DNA of 64,000 nt from Incurvaria masculella (lineage: Eukaryota; Arthropoda; Insecta; Lepidoptera; Incurvariidae): contig OX335653.1 of assembly GCA_946894095.1 (NCBI GenBank), forward strand, positions 12,157,001-12,221,000, read 5' to 3'. Position 1 is the first letter of the stretch; the number at the start of each line of letters is the position of its first letter. The translations under genes and the position numbers were made by a program. The notes beneath the pieces were generated by a model. The model had not been told where the DNA came from, searched no databases, and saw nothing but the letters and a program-made list of their open reading frames with translations. Positions 43,190 to 54,249 of this stretch are shown piece by piece.

Positions 43190-43375
43190 ACTAGCTGCGG
43201 TACCCGGCTCCGCTCGGGTTAGTGTCGGCTAAATTATCTCATGGATAAAAAGTAGCCCACATGACTGGTCCAAAATAGGGTCAAACTGGTCCAGGACAAT
43301 GTATCCATGTACCAAATTTAATCAAGATCGTTCGAGCCGAAATAGCATGATTTAATGAGAAACATCCAATAATTC
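43190..43375 (+). mobile_element. 5' part of a widespread insect repeat
   Basis: Starts CTAGCTGCGGTACCCGGCTCCGCTCGGGTTAGT and continues with TAAAAAGTAGCCCACATG and ATCAAGATCGTTCGAGCCGAAATAGC. I recognise this general sequence type from arthropod genomes but cannot name the family. It may be the opposite end of the piece at 44195-44335. Confidence 0.5.
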
Positions 43376-43399
43376 CCATTTAGAGCTTCGTTGACGTTT

Positions 43400-44100
43400 G
43401 GTGGCTATTTAAAAAAAAAACATTTGCCGCGAGAACCTTTCTGCACTTTCACTGCAACATTGTTTACCTAGTAAGTAAGTAACGTGTAATGTAGGTAAGT
43501 TTTGCGTGGACTCCAACCCACAGCCAGCCTCAACATCGAAAACAGTAACCCATCTCGAACCTGACTGCTCCCAGAGATGCTATACATTGATAAAATACGC
43601 ATATAAATCTGGTAAGTGGTTCGCATGTTATAAGACTTTAAGACTCACTACTTACCCTTCTGGTAATGAAGCGTTATATTATGTAATCTATAAGTTTTTA
43701 GTAGAATCAGGCTAGACGTAGATACAATGCACATCTAAATCGAGTAATTGGTTCTCAAGGATTTTATTCTGTTGGTCGCTCCTCCGGCGAATTAGCGTGA
43801 TGCCAAGTAGTCCTAAAGTTGCAGGAAATACCAAGCCGTACTTCAGTAAAAGTAAGCGCTGCCGCCGCAAAACCGAGCCGTGCATAGCATTGCAGTTTGT
43901 ATGACAGCCCCATCTTAGCGTAAGCGGAACTGAATTCTATTTAGCCAATCCTAATTCCCGGGTAGTTAAATGTACATGTACTAAGTTTTACAAATCGCTA
44001 GTGCCTTGAAAATTCGCCAAACGGACACCAAACAGTCACGACGTCTGCCCTCCCGCCGCCGCTCCCCGCCACCGCCCCCGGCTCCTCTCCCCCTAGTGTG
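43400..44100. other. Unassigned sequence
   Basis: No gene recognised. A C-rich stretch is at 44045-44095. Confidence 0.4.
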
Positions 44101-44104
44101 AAGT

Positions 44105-44165
44105 ATCGCTACCGGCATCGTTTTCGCAGCCCCGTGAAAGTTCTAAAGCCCATGGGCACATAAAT
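44105..44165 (+). repeat. Scrap of the 24500-type LINE tail
   Basis: CGGCATCGTTTTCGCAGCCCCGTGAAAGTTCTAAAGCCCATGGGC matches the end of the LINE copies at 9480, 24500 and 26130. Confidence 0.6.
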
Positions 44166-44194
44166 TGTAGCCTATGTGTTATTCTGATGTATAA

Positions 44195-44335
44195 GCTATA
44201 TTATTGTAAAGTTTCATTAGAATCCATTCAGTAGTTTTTACGTGAAAGAGTAACAAACATCCATACATCCATCCATCCATCCATCCATCCATCCATTATT
44301 ACAAACTTTCCCCTTTATAATATTTATTAGATGTT
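44195..44335 (+). mobile_element. 3' end of a widespread insect repeat with (ATCC)n
   Basis: AAAGTTTCATTAGAATCCATTCAGTAGTTTTTACGTGAAAGAGTAACAAACATCCATAC, a CATC array of about eight units, then ATTACAAACTTTC and TATAATATTTATTAG. This is a recurrent 3'-end type in insect genomes; it probably pairs with 43190-43375. Confidence 0.5.
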
Positions 44336-44349
44336 TTCTGTGAATCGTA

Positions 44350-44900
44350 ATAAAAAACCGGTCAAGTGCGAGTCAAATTCGCATTAGAAGGGTTCCGTAC
44401 CATCGTACTTTCAGGCCGCTTTCCCGGAGGGGTAGGGAGAGATGATAGAGCGCAATACGGTACGATCAAAGCACACCTCTTTCGCCTTATCTACAGAATT
44501 ACATCTTTTCATACATGCTCTACGATTACGGGTGCTACATACCAAACCCTTACGAAGAATTACGTCGGTTTGGTCGTAGTACATTCTTCTAGGCCACCTG
44601 GGCACGACACTTCCGCTCAATTCTGGTCTGTAAATTTGTTTCGTCATTTTAAGGGGTTCCGTACCCAAATTGTACCAAACGGAACCCTATTACTAAGCCT
44701 CCTCTGCCCGTCCGTCCGTCTGTCACAGAACTGTATCTCATGAACCGTAATAGGCAGGCAGCTGAAATTTTCATAGAGTGTGTATGTATTTTGCCGCTGC
44801 TATAACAACAAATAAGTAAAATAAAAAAATAAAAAAGGATAATTAAGAAGGCTTAGTAACACGGTCCCGCTGGCACCCTTTAGGTACGGAACCCTAATAA
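44350..44900. mobile_element. GGAC-repeat elements, rearranged
   Basis: A plus-strand 5' end (AAAAACCGGTCAAGTGCGAGTC.AATTCGCA, 44353-44410) is followed by unrelated sequence. A minus copy follows at 44650-44840 (GGGGTTCCGTACCC, short TCCG array, CTGTCACAGAACTGTATC), then a plus 3' end (TAGTAACACGGTCCCGCTGGCACCC to ACCCTAATAA). Confidence 0.7.
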
Positions 44901-45289
44901 AAAGTAGCAGGATAAGTAAACGATTAAATATTAAAAGTTCGTAAGTTGATTAGATATAGGTAGGTACCGAAGGAATAACGAAAGTATATTTAAGGTGTTA
45001 TTGTTAATTTAGGTCGAAGTGGAAAAGTAAGACGTTTCGACTCATGTCTAGGTTAATAAAATTGTCGATTGAACAAATCATGTGCCTTTGTATCGCGGAG
45101 CAACTCATGGCTTACGACTCTTGTTATCTCAATATGTAAAATAATTAAACAGGCAACAGAGGGCTCTAAGTGGTAAGTTTTAACTAACTTAAACCTACTG
45201 CGTTTAAAAAAGAAGTCCGTTTATTAATTGATCCGCAAGAGATTTTAATAATGTAGAGTAATCGTAGATTTCGAGCGCTTTTCTAGCCC

Positions 45290-45690
45290 ATACTGACAGA
45301 GAGCAGGCAGGGTCACTTCTATTGGCGCAGAGAATGTAATATGAAATGGATGGCCATGCAACTATCGTCATATTCGCTCAATACACCACATTCCCGAAGT
45401 AATTAGGTGCGTGCGGAACTGGATGAAAACACGGACAATCATAGTTTCATCAAATGCCGTGGTAGCAACTCGGGCGGGCGTAACCCTAACACCTAGTAGG
45501 GGAAGGAGGCCCCTAGGTTTACATTGATTCCGAACCATGGAACAGCTTGCATTCGTAACGGCATCCACTTATCCAACTCTGAAAGAGAAAGAAAGTGGTG
45601 CATGACCGAGGCGAAGATTCGAACCCATAAGCTCTCGCATGAAATCATGAATCAAGTTTCTAGCCCCTGCACCACGAGCTGTATATAATG
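45290..45690 (-). mobile_element. SINE copy with tRNA-like head, minus strand
   Basis: Minus strand: head AGCTCGTGGTGCAGGGGCTAG with B-box GGGTTCGAATCTTCG (about 45625), then TGCACCACTTTCTTTCTCTTTC, AATGTAAACCTAGGGGCC, GGAACTGGATG complement and the TTCGGGAATGTGGTGTATTGAGC block. Part of a larger inverted pair with 45905-46083. Confidence 0.8.
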
Positions 45691-45889
45691 TGTTACAGGT
45701 ATTACGACCGTATGGTAATGAGTGGTTTAGCCCAAACGCTTTACTGCTTCTAACTAGATATTCTCCTACAGTAGATTGCTTCTCCGTCCTGCATCCCTGC
45801 ATCTCAGCTCCGGTGCTGCTCCTGACATCCGAGCAGGCCACCGCATACCACGTACAGGTGGGGTTACAAGGCCGGACGCTTCAAAAAAT

Positions 45890-46250
45890 TCTACTAAGAT
45901 TGTTATGCTATTATTGTCCGTGTTTTTCATCCAGTTCCGCACGTACCTAATTACTTCGGGAATGTGGTGTATTGAGCGAATATGACAATAGTTGCGTTGC
46001 CATATTCTTGCATTCTCTGCGCCAATAGAAGTGACCCTGCCTGCTAAAACCGCTCGAATACTCTACATTATTTCTTACATGCCCGGCTCCTAGCAGGGGA
46101 AGGGGAATTACAATTGTATTACGAGCCATGGAACAGCTTGCATGCGTAACCAAATGCACTTATCAAACCCAGAAAGTGGTGCATGACAGCAGAGGGGATT
46201 GATCCCCGTGACCTCTGGCATGAAGCAAGACCTCGCGTCCCTGAGCTAGA
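45890..46250. mobile_element. Two SINE pieces in opposite orientation
   Basis: 45905-46035 is a plus-strand 3' piece (GTCCGTGTTTTTCATCCAGTTCCGC, TAATTACTTCGGGAATGTGGTGTATTGAGCGAATATGAC). 46080-46250 is a minus-strand head part (AGCAGGGGAAGGGG, CCATGGAACAGCTTGCATGCGTAACCAAATG, AGAAAGTGGTGCATGA, a B-box complement around GATTGATCCCC). Confidence 0.75.
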
Positions 46251-46259
46251 ATCTTTTAT

Positions 46260-47525
46260 ATTTATGTATAAGATACCTAGAAGTGATTTCTAAAGATATT
46301 TTGTTTTTCTAAAATATTGCACCTAGGTAACTAATTGACCACTCACAGAATTAGGTATTTGGACAAAATATTTAGTCGCGAAGATCCTCCTATTTGATAC
46401 TTTGATACTAAGCAAGTAATTACCTGTGTTCAGTAGTCGACTCCGAGGAAATTATCCGACAGAAAATGTGAACAGAGAAAGAATCATAGTTGGTACGATA
46501 CCTATGTAAAAGTACCGTAGACGGGTTGTACTTACAGGTTAAAATATGTAGTCGATTTTGGGTCACGGTCCACCTGTCACTGCAGCCTCCCCCTCAGCAA
46601 ACCCTCTCCTGGCTCCACGCTGCGCTAGTTCGGAGCTCACTACACACGCACACGGAACGGCAGCCTGGAATGCGACACCTGCGCGCCAGCGCATACACAA
46701 ACACACACACCAACCGGCCCTTTCTAGCCTAGCCGGAACTATGCTGTGCACAATAAACTTTACTTCGTAGCACAATAGTACATTCTTGCAAAGTTGAAGT
46801 AGTTAATTTGAGTGATATTTTTAATTTCAGTCCAAGCGAAAAGTTTGAGGAAGTTCCGCGATTCGCGATTAGCGGGCACAGCGGAACGCGCGCGTCCAAC
46901 CCACTCCGCCAACGCTGACTGACTGAACTGAATTGGACTGAACCAGCTGGACTGAACTGAACTGACCGACCAAATATCGCGCTTGTGTCGTTCTTGGGCT
47001 CGTGCATATACCTAATATGGTGCGTAGGGTGCTGAAAATAAAATGACGTCTCTATGGTACGTCGATAGGTCTATGAATGTTTCAGTTTCTTTATTTCCTC
47101 CATATTACACACTCGGTTTGTGCAGGCCAGTCCCCACAAACAGGGGGCGAATGAGGAGTTGGAGTTTTAGAAAAATAACCCGGAATGACCGATCGCTACT
47201 GTAGACCTAGCGAGTCTTTCTTCTCATAGCTTAAAACTGCAAAAATGTTCACTGCTTAAGAGAAATATTATAATACAAACAATATTATAAGAGAAATATG
47301 CCAAAATTTCAATGTTTTGCCATGTAATATACAAAATAACAAAACAAACATATTTAGGAAATTATCATGGATCAATAAATAGCTCATAATTCCATGGAAA
47401 TAAAATGTTACTATTTTTATGAAACAAATAAAAATAGTAACATTTTATGAGCGAAGAATACTTTAGTGTAAAATAGAATTATGCGCGAATGTGAGAATAA
47501 AAGGCCGAAAGGACCGAGAAAAGAT
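46260..47525. other. Unassigned sequence with ACTG-type low complexity
   Basis: 46913-46968 is a degenerate GACTGAACTG microsatellite. Two AT-rich arms at about 47398-47450 (TAAAATGTTACTATTTTTATG and CATTTTATG complement) form a small palindrome. A 92-codon minus frame (46729-47007) is unrecognised. No gene called. Confidence 0.4.
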
Positions 47526-47529
47526 TTTT

Positions 47530-47915
47530 TTACTAGGACATGGATGGTTCATAATCCCACCCACCGTCATGTTGTTAGCCCAGCACAACACATTCTCAAA
47601 GGAATTAGGTCCCATGTCAGGACTTCCCTTTACTAGCATAGCTACATTAATGGAAAACACAAACAAATTGTCATTGCCGCTTCAACCATATTTTCATCCA
47701 ATGCAATTTTGGTTTCACGACCCATGCGGGCTTAACCCAATCACCTAGTAGGAGAAGTTTTACATAGATTCTGAACCATGGATTCTGGAATTCGTGACGA
47801 ACATTTTTTATCAAACTCAGAAAGAGCAAGTGATGCATGAACAGGGCGTGAAAAAAATCTATGACCTCAGTCATGGAAGGCAAGTCCCCGCGCTCCTGAC
47901 CTGGGAGTCTTTCAG
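47530..47915 (-). mobile_element. SINE copy, minus strand
   Basis: GGACATGGATGGTTCATAATCCC, GTTAGCCCAGCACAACACATT, AAGGAATTAGGTCCCATGTCAGGAC, TTGTCATTGCCGCTTCAACCAT, CACCTAGTAGGAGAAG, and a tRNA-like head ending GGCAAGTCCCCGCGCTCCTGACC. Nearly full length, diverged. Confidence 0.8.
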
Positions 47916-48639
47916 CCAGTGAAACCAAAATCTTGCAATTTCATCATTTTCATGTCAAACCAATTTCTGGCTAAGGGGATGCAATCTTGATCGCTTTCGA
48001 ACAGCAGCTATATTTCCCTTATCTAAATTACATGAAAACATCTTATAAAAAAACCTGTTTGAAAACTGGATTGCACTGGCGAAACTAATGAAGTAGCCGT
48101 TTTTACAAAATAGGCAGAAAATAAACTTTTTGGCTTTTACAAAAAATAAAAAGGATACAGGTAGGAAAAAAACTGTAAATATACAGAAATTGTAATATCA
48201 TGTAATAAGTTAAAAAACAGTGTAGTCTAATTACATAAACATTCAAATTATGTAAGATGTATTGTTAGCATTGACATCAATATCTTTGATTCCAAAAAGT
48301 CACACAAATATGTTCTAAAGGGAAATGCTAACTAAAAGACTGAGTTAAAATTGTTTGTAAAGCATAAATTGTATGTCAGCAGAATTTGTGATGTGAACAG
48401 TGTACATCAAATTCACATGACTCTCTCAGATTTCTAAAAACAAACAAATACCTTTTTTAAAGCTTGAATAAATGAATGAATTTACAATAGTTACTGAGGG
48501 ACTGGCCCTAAAAAAATTACATCGTAGTAAAAAAGTAGAAATTACTATGATAAAAAATAGAAGCTAATGATAGCAACAACGAACACTAATATTTTGTATT
48601 GACGAAAAGAACTCTTGAATCATTATTATTTAATACAAA

Positions 48640-48885
48640 CGGAGATGGACGTGCTCTTACTGTCATCTTAGCCTATCACACCAGATTTTCGAAGAAACTA
48701 GGTGCCATTACAGAACAGGTGCCAGGACTTTCCCTTTGATTTGAGCCAGGCTATGTTGTACTGGATGGAGACAAACCATAGGAATGAATGTCTACCATTT
48801 AATAAATAGCTAAGATGGCCAATAGTTTTCACATGGTTTCTGAAACATGAAGTGACTCGCATTCCGCACCAGTACTTGCCTCAAT
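48640..48885 (-). mobile_element. SINE copy, minus strand, degenerate
   Basis: GAGATGGACGTGCTCTTACTGTCATCTTAGCC, CGAAGAAACTAGGTGCC, AGGTGCCAGGACTTTCCC, TATGTTGTACTGGATGGAGACAAACC, and GAAGTGACTCGCATTCCGCACC match the SINE in reverse. Confidence 0.6.
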
Positions 48886-48889
48886 TGGT

Positions 48890-50416
48890 TACTTGGATAA
48901 GGATGACACCCCGCCACCAAGATTACATAAACAAGTGGACTATAAGCACATATTGACGGCTATTGAAAAGTATGATTGGAAGATAGTGCTTGAACAATCA
49001 AATTCTAACGCTGCCATTGATTTGTTCACAAAACAACTACAATATCTCATTAATAGGAGTAAGAAGCATTGCATTAAAATAGATCACTAGTTACCTGGAT
49101 GATAGGACACAGCGTCTAAGAATAAGTGGATTATTAAGCGAACATACTGATATCACATAGAGACCTGTAGAACACCTACAGGGAAGCGTCCTAGGACCCC
49201 TACTTTTCATAATCTATATCAACGATCTATGTAAGTCTAAAGTCAAAGGGTGGCACATTTATACTTATGCTGATGACACAGCTATAGTGTTTACTGGATC
49301 GACATGGAATGAATATTTCAAGCTTGCGGAAGCAGGACTGACAGCTATAAAGAAGTGGTTTGACCTTCATTTATTGGCTCTAAATGCCATCAAAACAAAA
49401 TATATTTGTTTCGGCATCACTTCCTGTAATAAATCCTGGCATAAAAATACATATCTGCAAAGTCGCAAATTTGCTCATGTTGGGTCCTCGAACGAGTAGC
49501 TAACATGAAATACCTGGGGGTAGGTATGGATGAGAGGCTATCTTGGAAAAATCATAAATCAAATTTATCTGGCCGCATGCAAACATTTATATATGTATTT
49601 AAAAGCTTACATAATGTAACCAAGCCAAAACTTCTTAAAGTGGTGTATTTTGCATTAGCACAGTCCATAATAACCTACTGTATCTGATCATGGGGAGGTG
49701 CAGCTAAAACTCATCTAATTCACTTGGGCACTACGTACATTACTCAGGGTCATGCATAAAAAGCCACATATGTATCGCAGACATTATTTACATGCAGAGG
49801 TGCAAGTTTTGACGGTTCGACAACTATTTGTAGCATCCCTTCTGTCAAACAAAACAAGTATGGACCCTGAACTGGAAAGGCACGGTACGAGTTTCTAAAA
49901 TGCGTACAGCTTTTGCCCAAAAATTCCATCCATTCCTAGGACCATACGTGCGTAACAAAGTTAACAGAATTATAAATGTGAGCGCCACCATGAATAATCA
50001 TGTTAAAAAGAATAAAATCCAAGCATGGTTGTTAAAATTATAACTTTTCTGACACAGAAAAAATGTTTGATATTCTCAGTTAATTATAATTATAAATAGT
50101 TTGTGAACTCGTTGTATGCATACTAACTATATTTTGTATTCTCTTTCTTTTTAAGTTTTTCTCTTTGCTTATTTTGTTATCTAACTTTAATATTCTGTAA
50201 GATTTTTTTGTTGATCATAATGCCATTACACAACTTTAATTTAACTACTGCCCCTTATGATGCAGCACATAAGGCTAGTTTAAGGAGCAAGGTCTTGACG
50301 CGGCTATTGATACTTTTAAGTTTTCATTAAAAGTAATTTTTTCTCAGTTGTAAGTACCTATACTGTTATTGCACTCAAATTGTTATATAAATAAATATTT
50401 CATTTCATTTCATTCA
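48890..50416 (+). pseudogene. Jockey/CR1-like LINE ORF2 remnant with YADD motif
   Basis: Segments of a non-LTR retrotransposon polymerase in order: the linker before the RT (48893-49090, with a DWKIVL segment); the RT core from 49176 reading Q-G-S-V-L-G-P-L-L-F-I-I-Y-I-N-D-L and Y-A-D-D-T-A-I-V-F (catalytic YADD); after a frameshift, K-Y-L-G-V-G-M-D-E-R-L-S-W-K-N-H (49505 on); L-R-V-M-H-K-K-P; and a C-terminus ending near 50042. A 3' UTR runs to ATATAAATAAATATTTCATTTCATTTC at about 50384-50413, a TTTCA-type tail marking the 3' end. Part of the RT between 49090 and 49176 is deleted. It would copy its RNA by target-primed reverse transcription but is clearly dead. Confidence 0.8.
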
Positions 50417-50525
50417 ATCTTAGATTAGAAAGATATGAACTCAGTGGGTTGTACCTACACTTGGCCCCCACCACTGCAATCCCTTACCACTTGTTCCTTT
50501 GCAAATTTTAAGAGCTGTAACATAC

Positions 50526-52214
50526 TTATTCTAGTCTATCAGAATCAGATGGTGCAGGCTTGCAAGTCACACTCTTTAAGAACCCATAGATAGTATTTTG
50601 CTTGGGTCTTACCCTTTGGGCATCTCGAATCATTGTATAACAAGAAATGCTATCCATTATGGTTTTCTTGACTGAAGTAATGCGCTCTGAGTCGCTGTCA
50701 TGCTCAGTCAGCAGATTTAATGCTGTATCTATATGATTAAGAGCAGTCTCTATAACTTCTAGAGTCAATAATTTTTCTTCTGGCTTTTCATGTACAGGTG
50801 TGATTTCGGATTCAAAATCATCTTCCAAATCATCCCCCTGTGTTGAAAGTAGGTCATCATCAACAATACTTTCTTCTTGTATTATTTGCGATGATAACAA
50901 TGACTCTATTTCATGCACTGTAATTCTTCGTAATCCTGATGAGTTGATTTTATTACCAATGGTACCAATTATAGTATCTTTATTAGCAGTTCCAGGACCA
51001 GTCCAAACCACCGCAGTTGGCCACAGTTCAATCCATGCGCTGTTCAACGAACATGATTCCATCTGCATCCACGTTTTACTGATAACATCCAGAGCCTTAA
51101 CAACATTGAATGATGTCAATCGTTCTGACAGTGCTTCCCGATTCACTTCATTGTCTGGTATGAGCCACTCCAAAAGCCGGTAGATATACATGAGTTTAAA
51201 TGTCACTATCACTCCCTCATTAAGCGGCTGCAGAAAACCCTCCGGAACAAATAAGACTTCGGTCCACTCATCCATTAATAAGTTACTAATGTCACTGCAA
51301 TGACATAAAGCATCATCCAGTAAAATTAAGGCTTTATGTTCTAGTCCATTCTTAGTAAAATACTCATTAACGAAAGGGCACAAGTACTTGACGTACCACT
51401 CCTTGAATAAGTCACTCGTCACATGTCCATCTGTACTGGTTCGCCATACGATAGAGCCTTGACTACCGATACAATCGGGCACTGCAGCTGGGACTTGGTC
51501 TGGGAACACTGCCAGCGGTGGCAATAGCGCCTCGCCAGCCGCATTGCAACCTAAGAGCAACGTGAAATAATCGTTACATACAGTTCCAGGAGAATTATTC
51601 TCCGGTGGTGTCAAAAAAGCAGGTAGTCTTCTCCAATACAGTTTAGTAACTAAAATATTGAAGACCACTTTGGGCGAATAATTGTTGGTTTCTATGCACA
51701 GATTAAATTTTGCGGGAAAGTTGAGTAAATCTAAATGCGGCAAAGTTTTTCCAGTGATATCAAAATTTCTTTCTTTAGCTGTACGCTCAAACTTATTATA
51801 CCACCCCAAACTGGCAGTAAAAGTTTCAGGGCCTTTGTGAGTTTGTCTCAGCTCCTTGAATACACGCTTTGCTTCATTCTTTATCATCGTTGGAGTAATA
51901 GGAGTAAATTTTTTAACTGCCATTTCCTCAATCCAGGAAAACAAATGTTTTTCTAGAGCAGCATAAATACTAAATCTAGCGTAGAAGCGTTGAGGTTGAA
52001 GTTGTGATGTAGATTCCATGAAATGATCCTTAATTTTGTCAGCATTTTTTACAATATATCTAACCGTAGACTCCGCAAGTCCGAACTCCCTGGCAACTGT
52101 AGTTCGATGGACACCACTCTCTATTCTTTTTAGTACTTTCAATTTGAAGTCAAAGGACAAACTTTTTCTATCTTTCTTTTTTATTTTGAATTCTTTCAGA
52201 AGCGAGGGTGGCAT
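50526..52214 (-). CDS. Pogo/Tigger (CENP-B/jerky)-type protein, catalytic triad altered
   Basis: Single exon, 562 aa, no internal stop. Residues about 18-65 form the N-terminal helix-turn-helix (REFGLAESTVRYI), about 75-160 the CENP-B/Tc5-type second DNA-binding domain (SLGWYNKFERTAKERN), about 165-400 a DDE_1-type nuclease fold, followed by an acidic stretch (451-470) and a helical tail. At the catalytic sites the usual N-x-D-E-T-G-L reads N186-I-L188-V-T-K-L, so the first Asp is Leu188. The second, D300 in LILLDDALCH, is kept. The third, in LQPLNEGV, is Asn332. Transposition is therefore not expected. Residues 539-546 (QNTIYGFL) resemble a PCNA-binding PIP box (QxxhxxFF), which the fly pogo transposase is known to carry. 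Lost catalysis with an open frame suggests a domesticated gene, possibly a chromatin- or DNA-binding protein. No flanking terminal repeats were seen. ATG at 52212-52214; TAA at 50526-50528. Confidence 0.85.
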   Translation of the reverse strand: MPPSLLKEFKIKKKDRKSLSFDFKLKVLKRIESGVHRTTVAREFGLAESTVRYIVKNADKIKDHFMESTSQLQPQRFYARFSIYAALEKHLFSWIEEMAVKKFTPITPTMIKNEAKRVFKELRQTHKGPETFTASLGWYNKFERTAKERNFDITGKTLPHLDLLNFPAKFNLCIETNNYSPKVVFNILVTKLYWRRLPAFLTPPENNSPGTVCNDYFTLLLGCNAAGEALLPPLAVFPDQVPAAVPDCIGSQGSIVWRTSTDGHVTSDLFKEWYVKYLCPFVNEYFTKNGLEHKALILLDDALCHCSDISNLLMDEWTEVLFVPEGFLQPLNEGVIVTFKLMYIYRLLEWLIPDNEVNREALSERLTSFNVVKALDVISKTWMQMESCSLNSAWIELWPTAVVWTGPGTANKDTIIGTIGNKINSSGLRRITVHEIESLLSSQIIQEESIVDDDLLSTQGDDLEDDFESEITPVHEKPEEKLLTLEVIETALNHIDTALNLLTEHDSDSERITSVKKTIMDSISCYTMIRDAQRVRPKQNTIYGFLKSVTCKPAPSDSDRLE

Positions 52215-54025
52215 GATTTTTCAAAAGCAGTGAGCGTATGCAGAATCCGATTGAACCTGGGGACAGACAGAAAACTATTTATAAGCAGTGAGCAAGATTA
52301 ATTTGGTCTATGCTACAATTTGGAACATCGATGAACTGATTAATGATGTATTTTTATTGTATCATCATGCATGCATCAAATAATAGCTGTGGTAGGTTTC
52401 GTGTCAGCCACTCTGGCCAGTGTGACATTGTTGCTTGTGTAGGCATAGTATATCCCTTTTCAACTTCTCTCATATTATCTTAGAGCAGCTTGTTACTGCT
52501 AAATTCACGGGGCAATGGTCTGCTTTAGAAAGAGGGTGGCGCATGTCAATCTATAATTACAGAAATCAGCACAGAATAGTCAAAATCACAAATTAAATGT
52601 GATAAGCCTGATTCTACGATAGGCCTTTGGCATACATACATAATACTCATAAGAATTTTAAATTTGGTTGAGGTTTAGCAGGGTGCGGCCAAAATTTCAC
52701 CCGAGACGTATCCATTTATTATATATATATAGGTATAAAGGTTTGTACCTACACTTTTCATCTAACAGTTGTATTCAGAGAGCACTTATCAAAACTAAGT
52801 ACGAGATTAGCACCGGAATAACCATACAAAAACCCGTTTAGTCCGGCGGCGCACTAAAGTTAGTCCGCCCACTCTGAATAGGGCTGTAAATAATTAAATG
52901 ATTTCCTTATTTAGTCCTTATATTTATTATTGATTTGCTTACATACCATTATGTTAGAGATGGAGAACGTGTAATGGAGCCATGGAGTTAATATGACATC
53001 AGGGCAAATTGGACTACAAGGACTGGTTTTATAATTTATTTAATTTAAATTCAAATAAGTCTGTTCAATCTAAATGTAACGAAAACTGAATTTTCAAAGA
53101 GACCACAGAGCCTGAAAACACAGAATATACTACCGATTGAAATTTTTATTGACACTTTTAATCACAGCTTAATGGTTCTTTAGGGTCTTTTTCCTCACGG
53201 AATGGCAAAGGTTTCGTTTCTTGTTTGTTTTCTTAGATTGAGAAAAGGCAAGTAAATTTCCACGGGCAAGAAAACTTCCATTATAAATATACGACAAACT
53301 CTCGCACAGTAAAGTCAGAGGAGAAAAATGAACGGACAGAATTTAAAACGCAAGTCCGAAATTTATTTTATGATTCGTCTATGGAAATGTATGGGTCGGC
53401 CATCATACACTCTCTTATTCCGTATTCCCGTCAAAAACCGCAGTGTGTCCTTAGATGAAAAAGGAATGGATAGGGGACTAAACAAATTTTACGGTCCGTC
53501 AAAAGTAAGCTCAGTCAGCCGATATGCTCTCAGTCGGTGTCAGACGTCAGTGATGAATTCAGTTGGGCGAGATTTCAAAGTATCAACAAAATGTCGTCTT
53601 GTGTTGTTGAAACATATGGAAATAACGTCATAAAGGACAACAAGAGCAATGGAATCACATTCCACGTATAAGTGCAAGCATATTCAGTATATTTTTAGTT
53701 TAGTTGACCTGAAACCTTTTATGTGTTGTAAAAGCGCAAACAGGGTTGGCACAAGCAAACTTAAATTGTCAGTTCGATTTTTATTTTTATTTTCATTTCA
53801 GAATTGAACTAAATTTTATTTTAAAAACAAGTAGGGCTGCCAAAAAACAATAGTCTACGTACTGTTTATTATTTTTTATAATGTCGTTCAGGATGTTTGT
53901 ATAATATGTCTTAGTTCTGAGGCTGTGATAAAAAGGTACATCCTTGAAAATGGTCAAAATTTTTAATGTGACAGACAGCTCGTTTCCATAAAGATTAAAA
54001 TTATCAAGTCGTTTCTTGGCTCAAA
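52215..54025. other. Upstream flank of the pogo-like gene; no gene seen
   Basis: The first few hundred bases presumably include its promoter and 5' UTR, but no TATA or initiator stands out. A 101-codon plus frame at 53328-53633 is unrecognised and probably chance. Confidence 0.4.
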
Positions 54026-54032
54026 TGTCCTT

Positions 54033-54242
54033 TTGTCATTGAATGAGTATTCATTCCTTCAACCTGCTACATTTAATCATAGAATCCATCTTCTTAGGGC
54101 TATTATCGAAAAATATGTAAATGTAAAACTTTATCATATACATAAAACCAATGCGGGGATTAAAGCCGTCACAAAAGGACAAAAGCGTAATAAACTGAAC
54201 CTATTTGAAGGAAATAAAAAAAAATTAAAAGAAAGAACTTAG
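54033..54242 (+). pseudogene. Possible P-element/THAP-type transposase C-terminal relic
   Basis: A 69-codon frame with F-N-H-R-I-H-L-L-R-A-I-I-E-K-Y-V-N-V-K-L-Y-H followed by a basic linker and N-K-L-N-L-F-E-G-N. The layout (NHR, aliphatic helix, KY, RLxH, basic, KLxLF) is reminiscent of the C-terminal end of P-element-like transposases in insects. There is no supporting upstream domain. Weak, from memory of the family. Confidence 0.25.
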
Positions 54243-54249
54243 TGGTTTA

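Noticed and set aside
50800..51183. 127-codon plus-strand frame
   Set aside because: Antisense shadow of the pogo-like gene on the minus strand.
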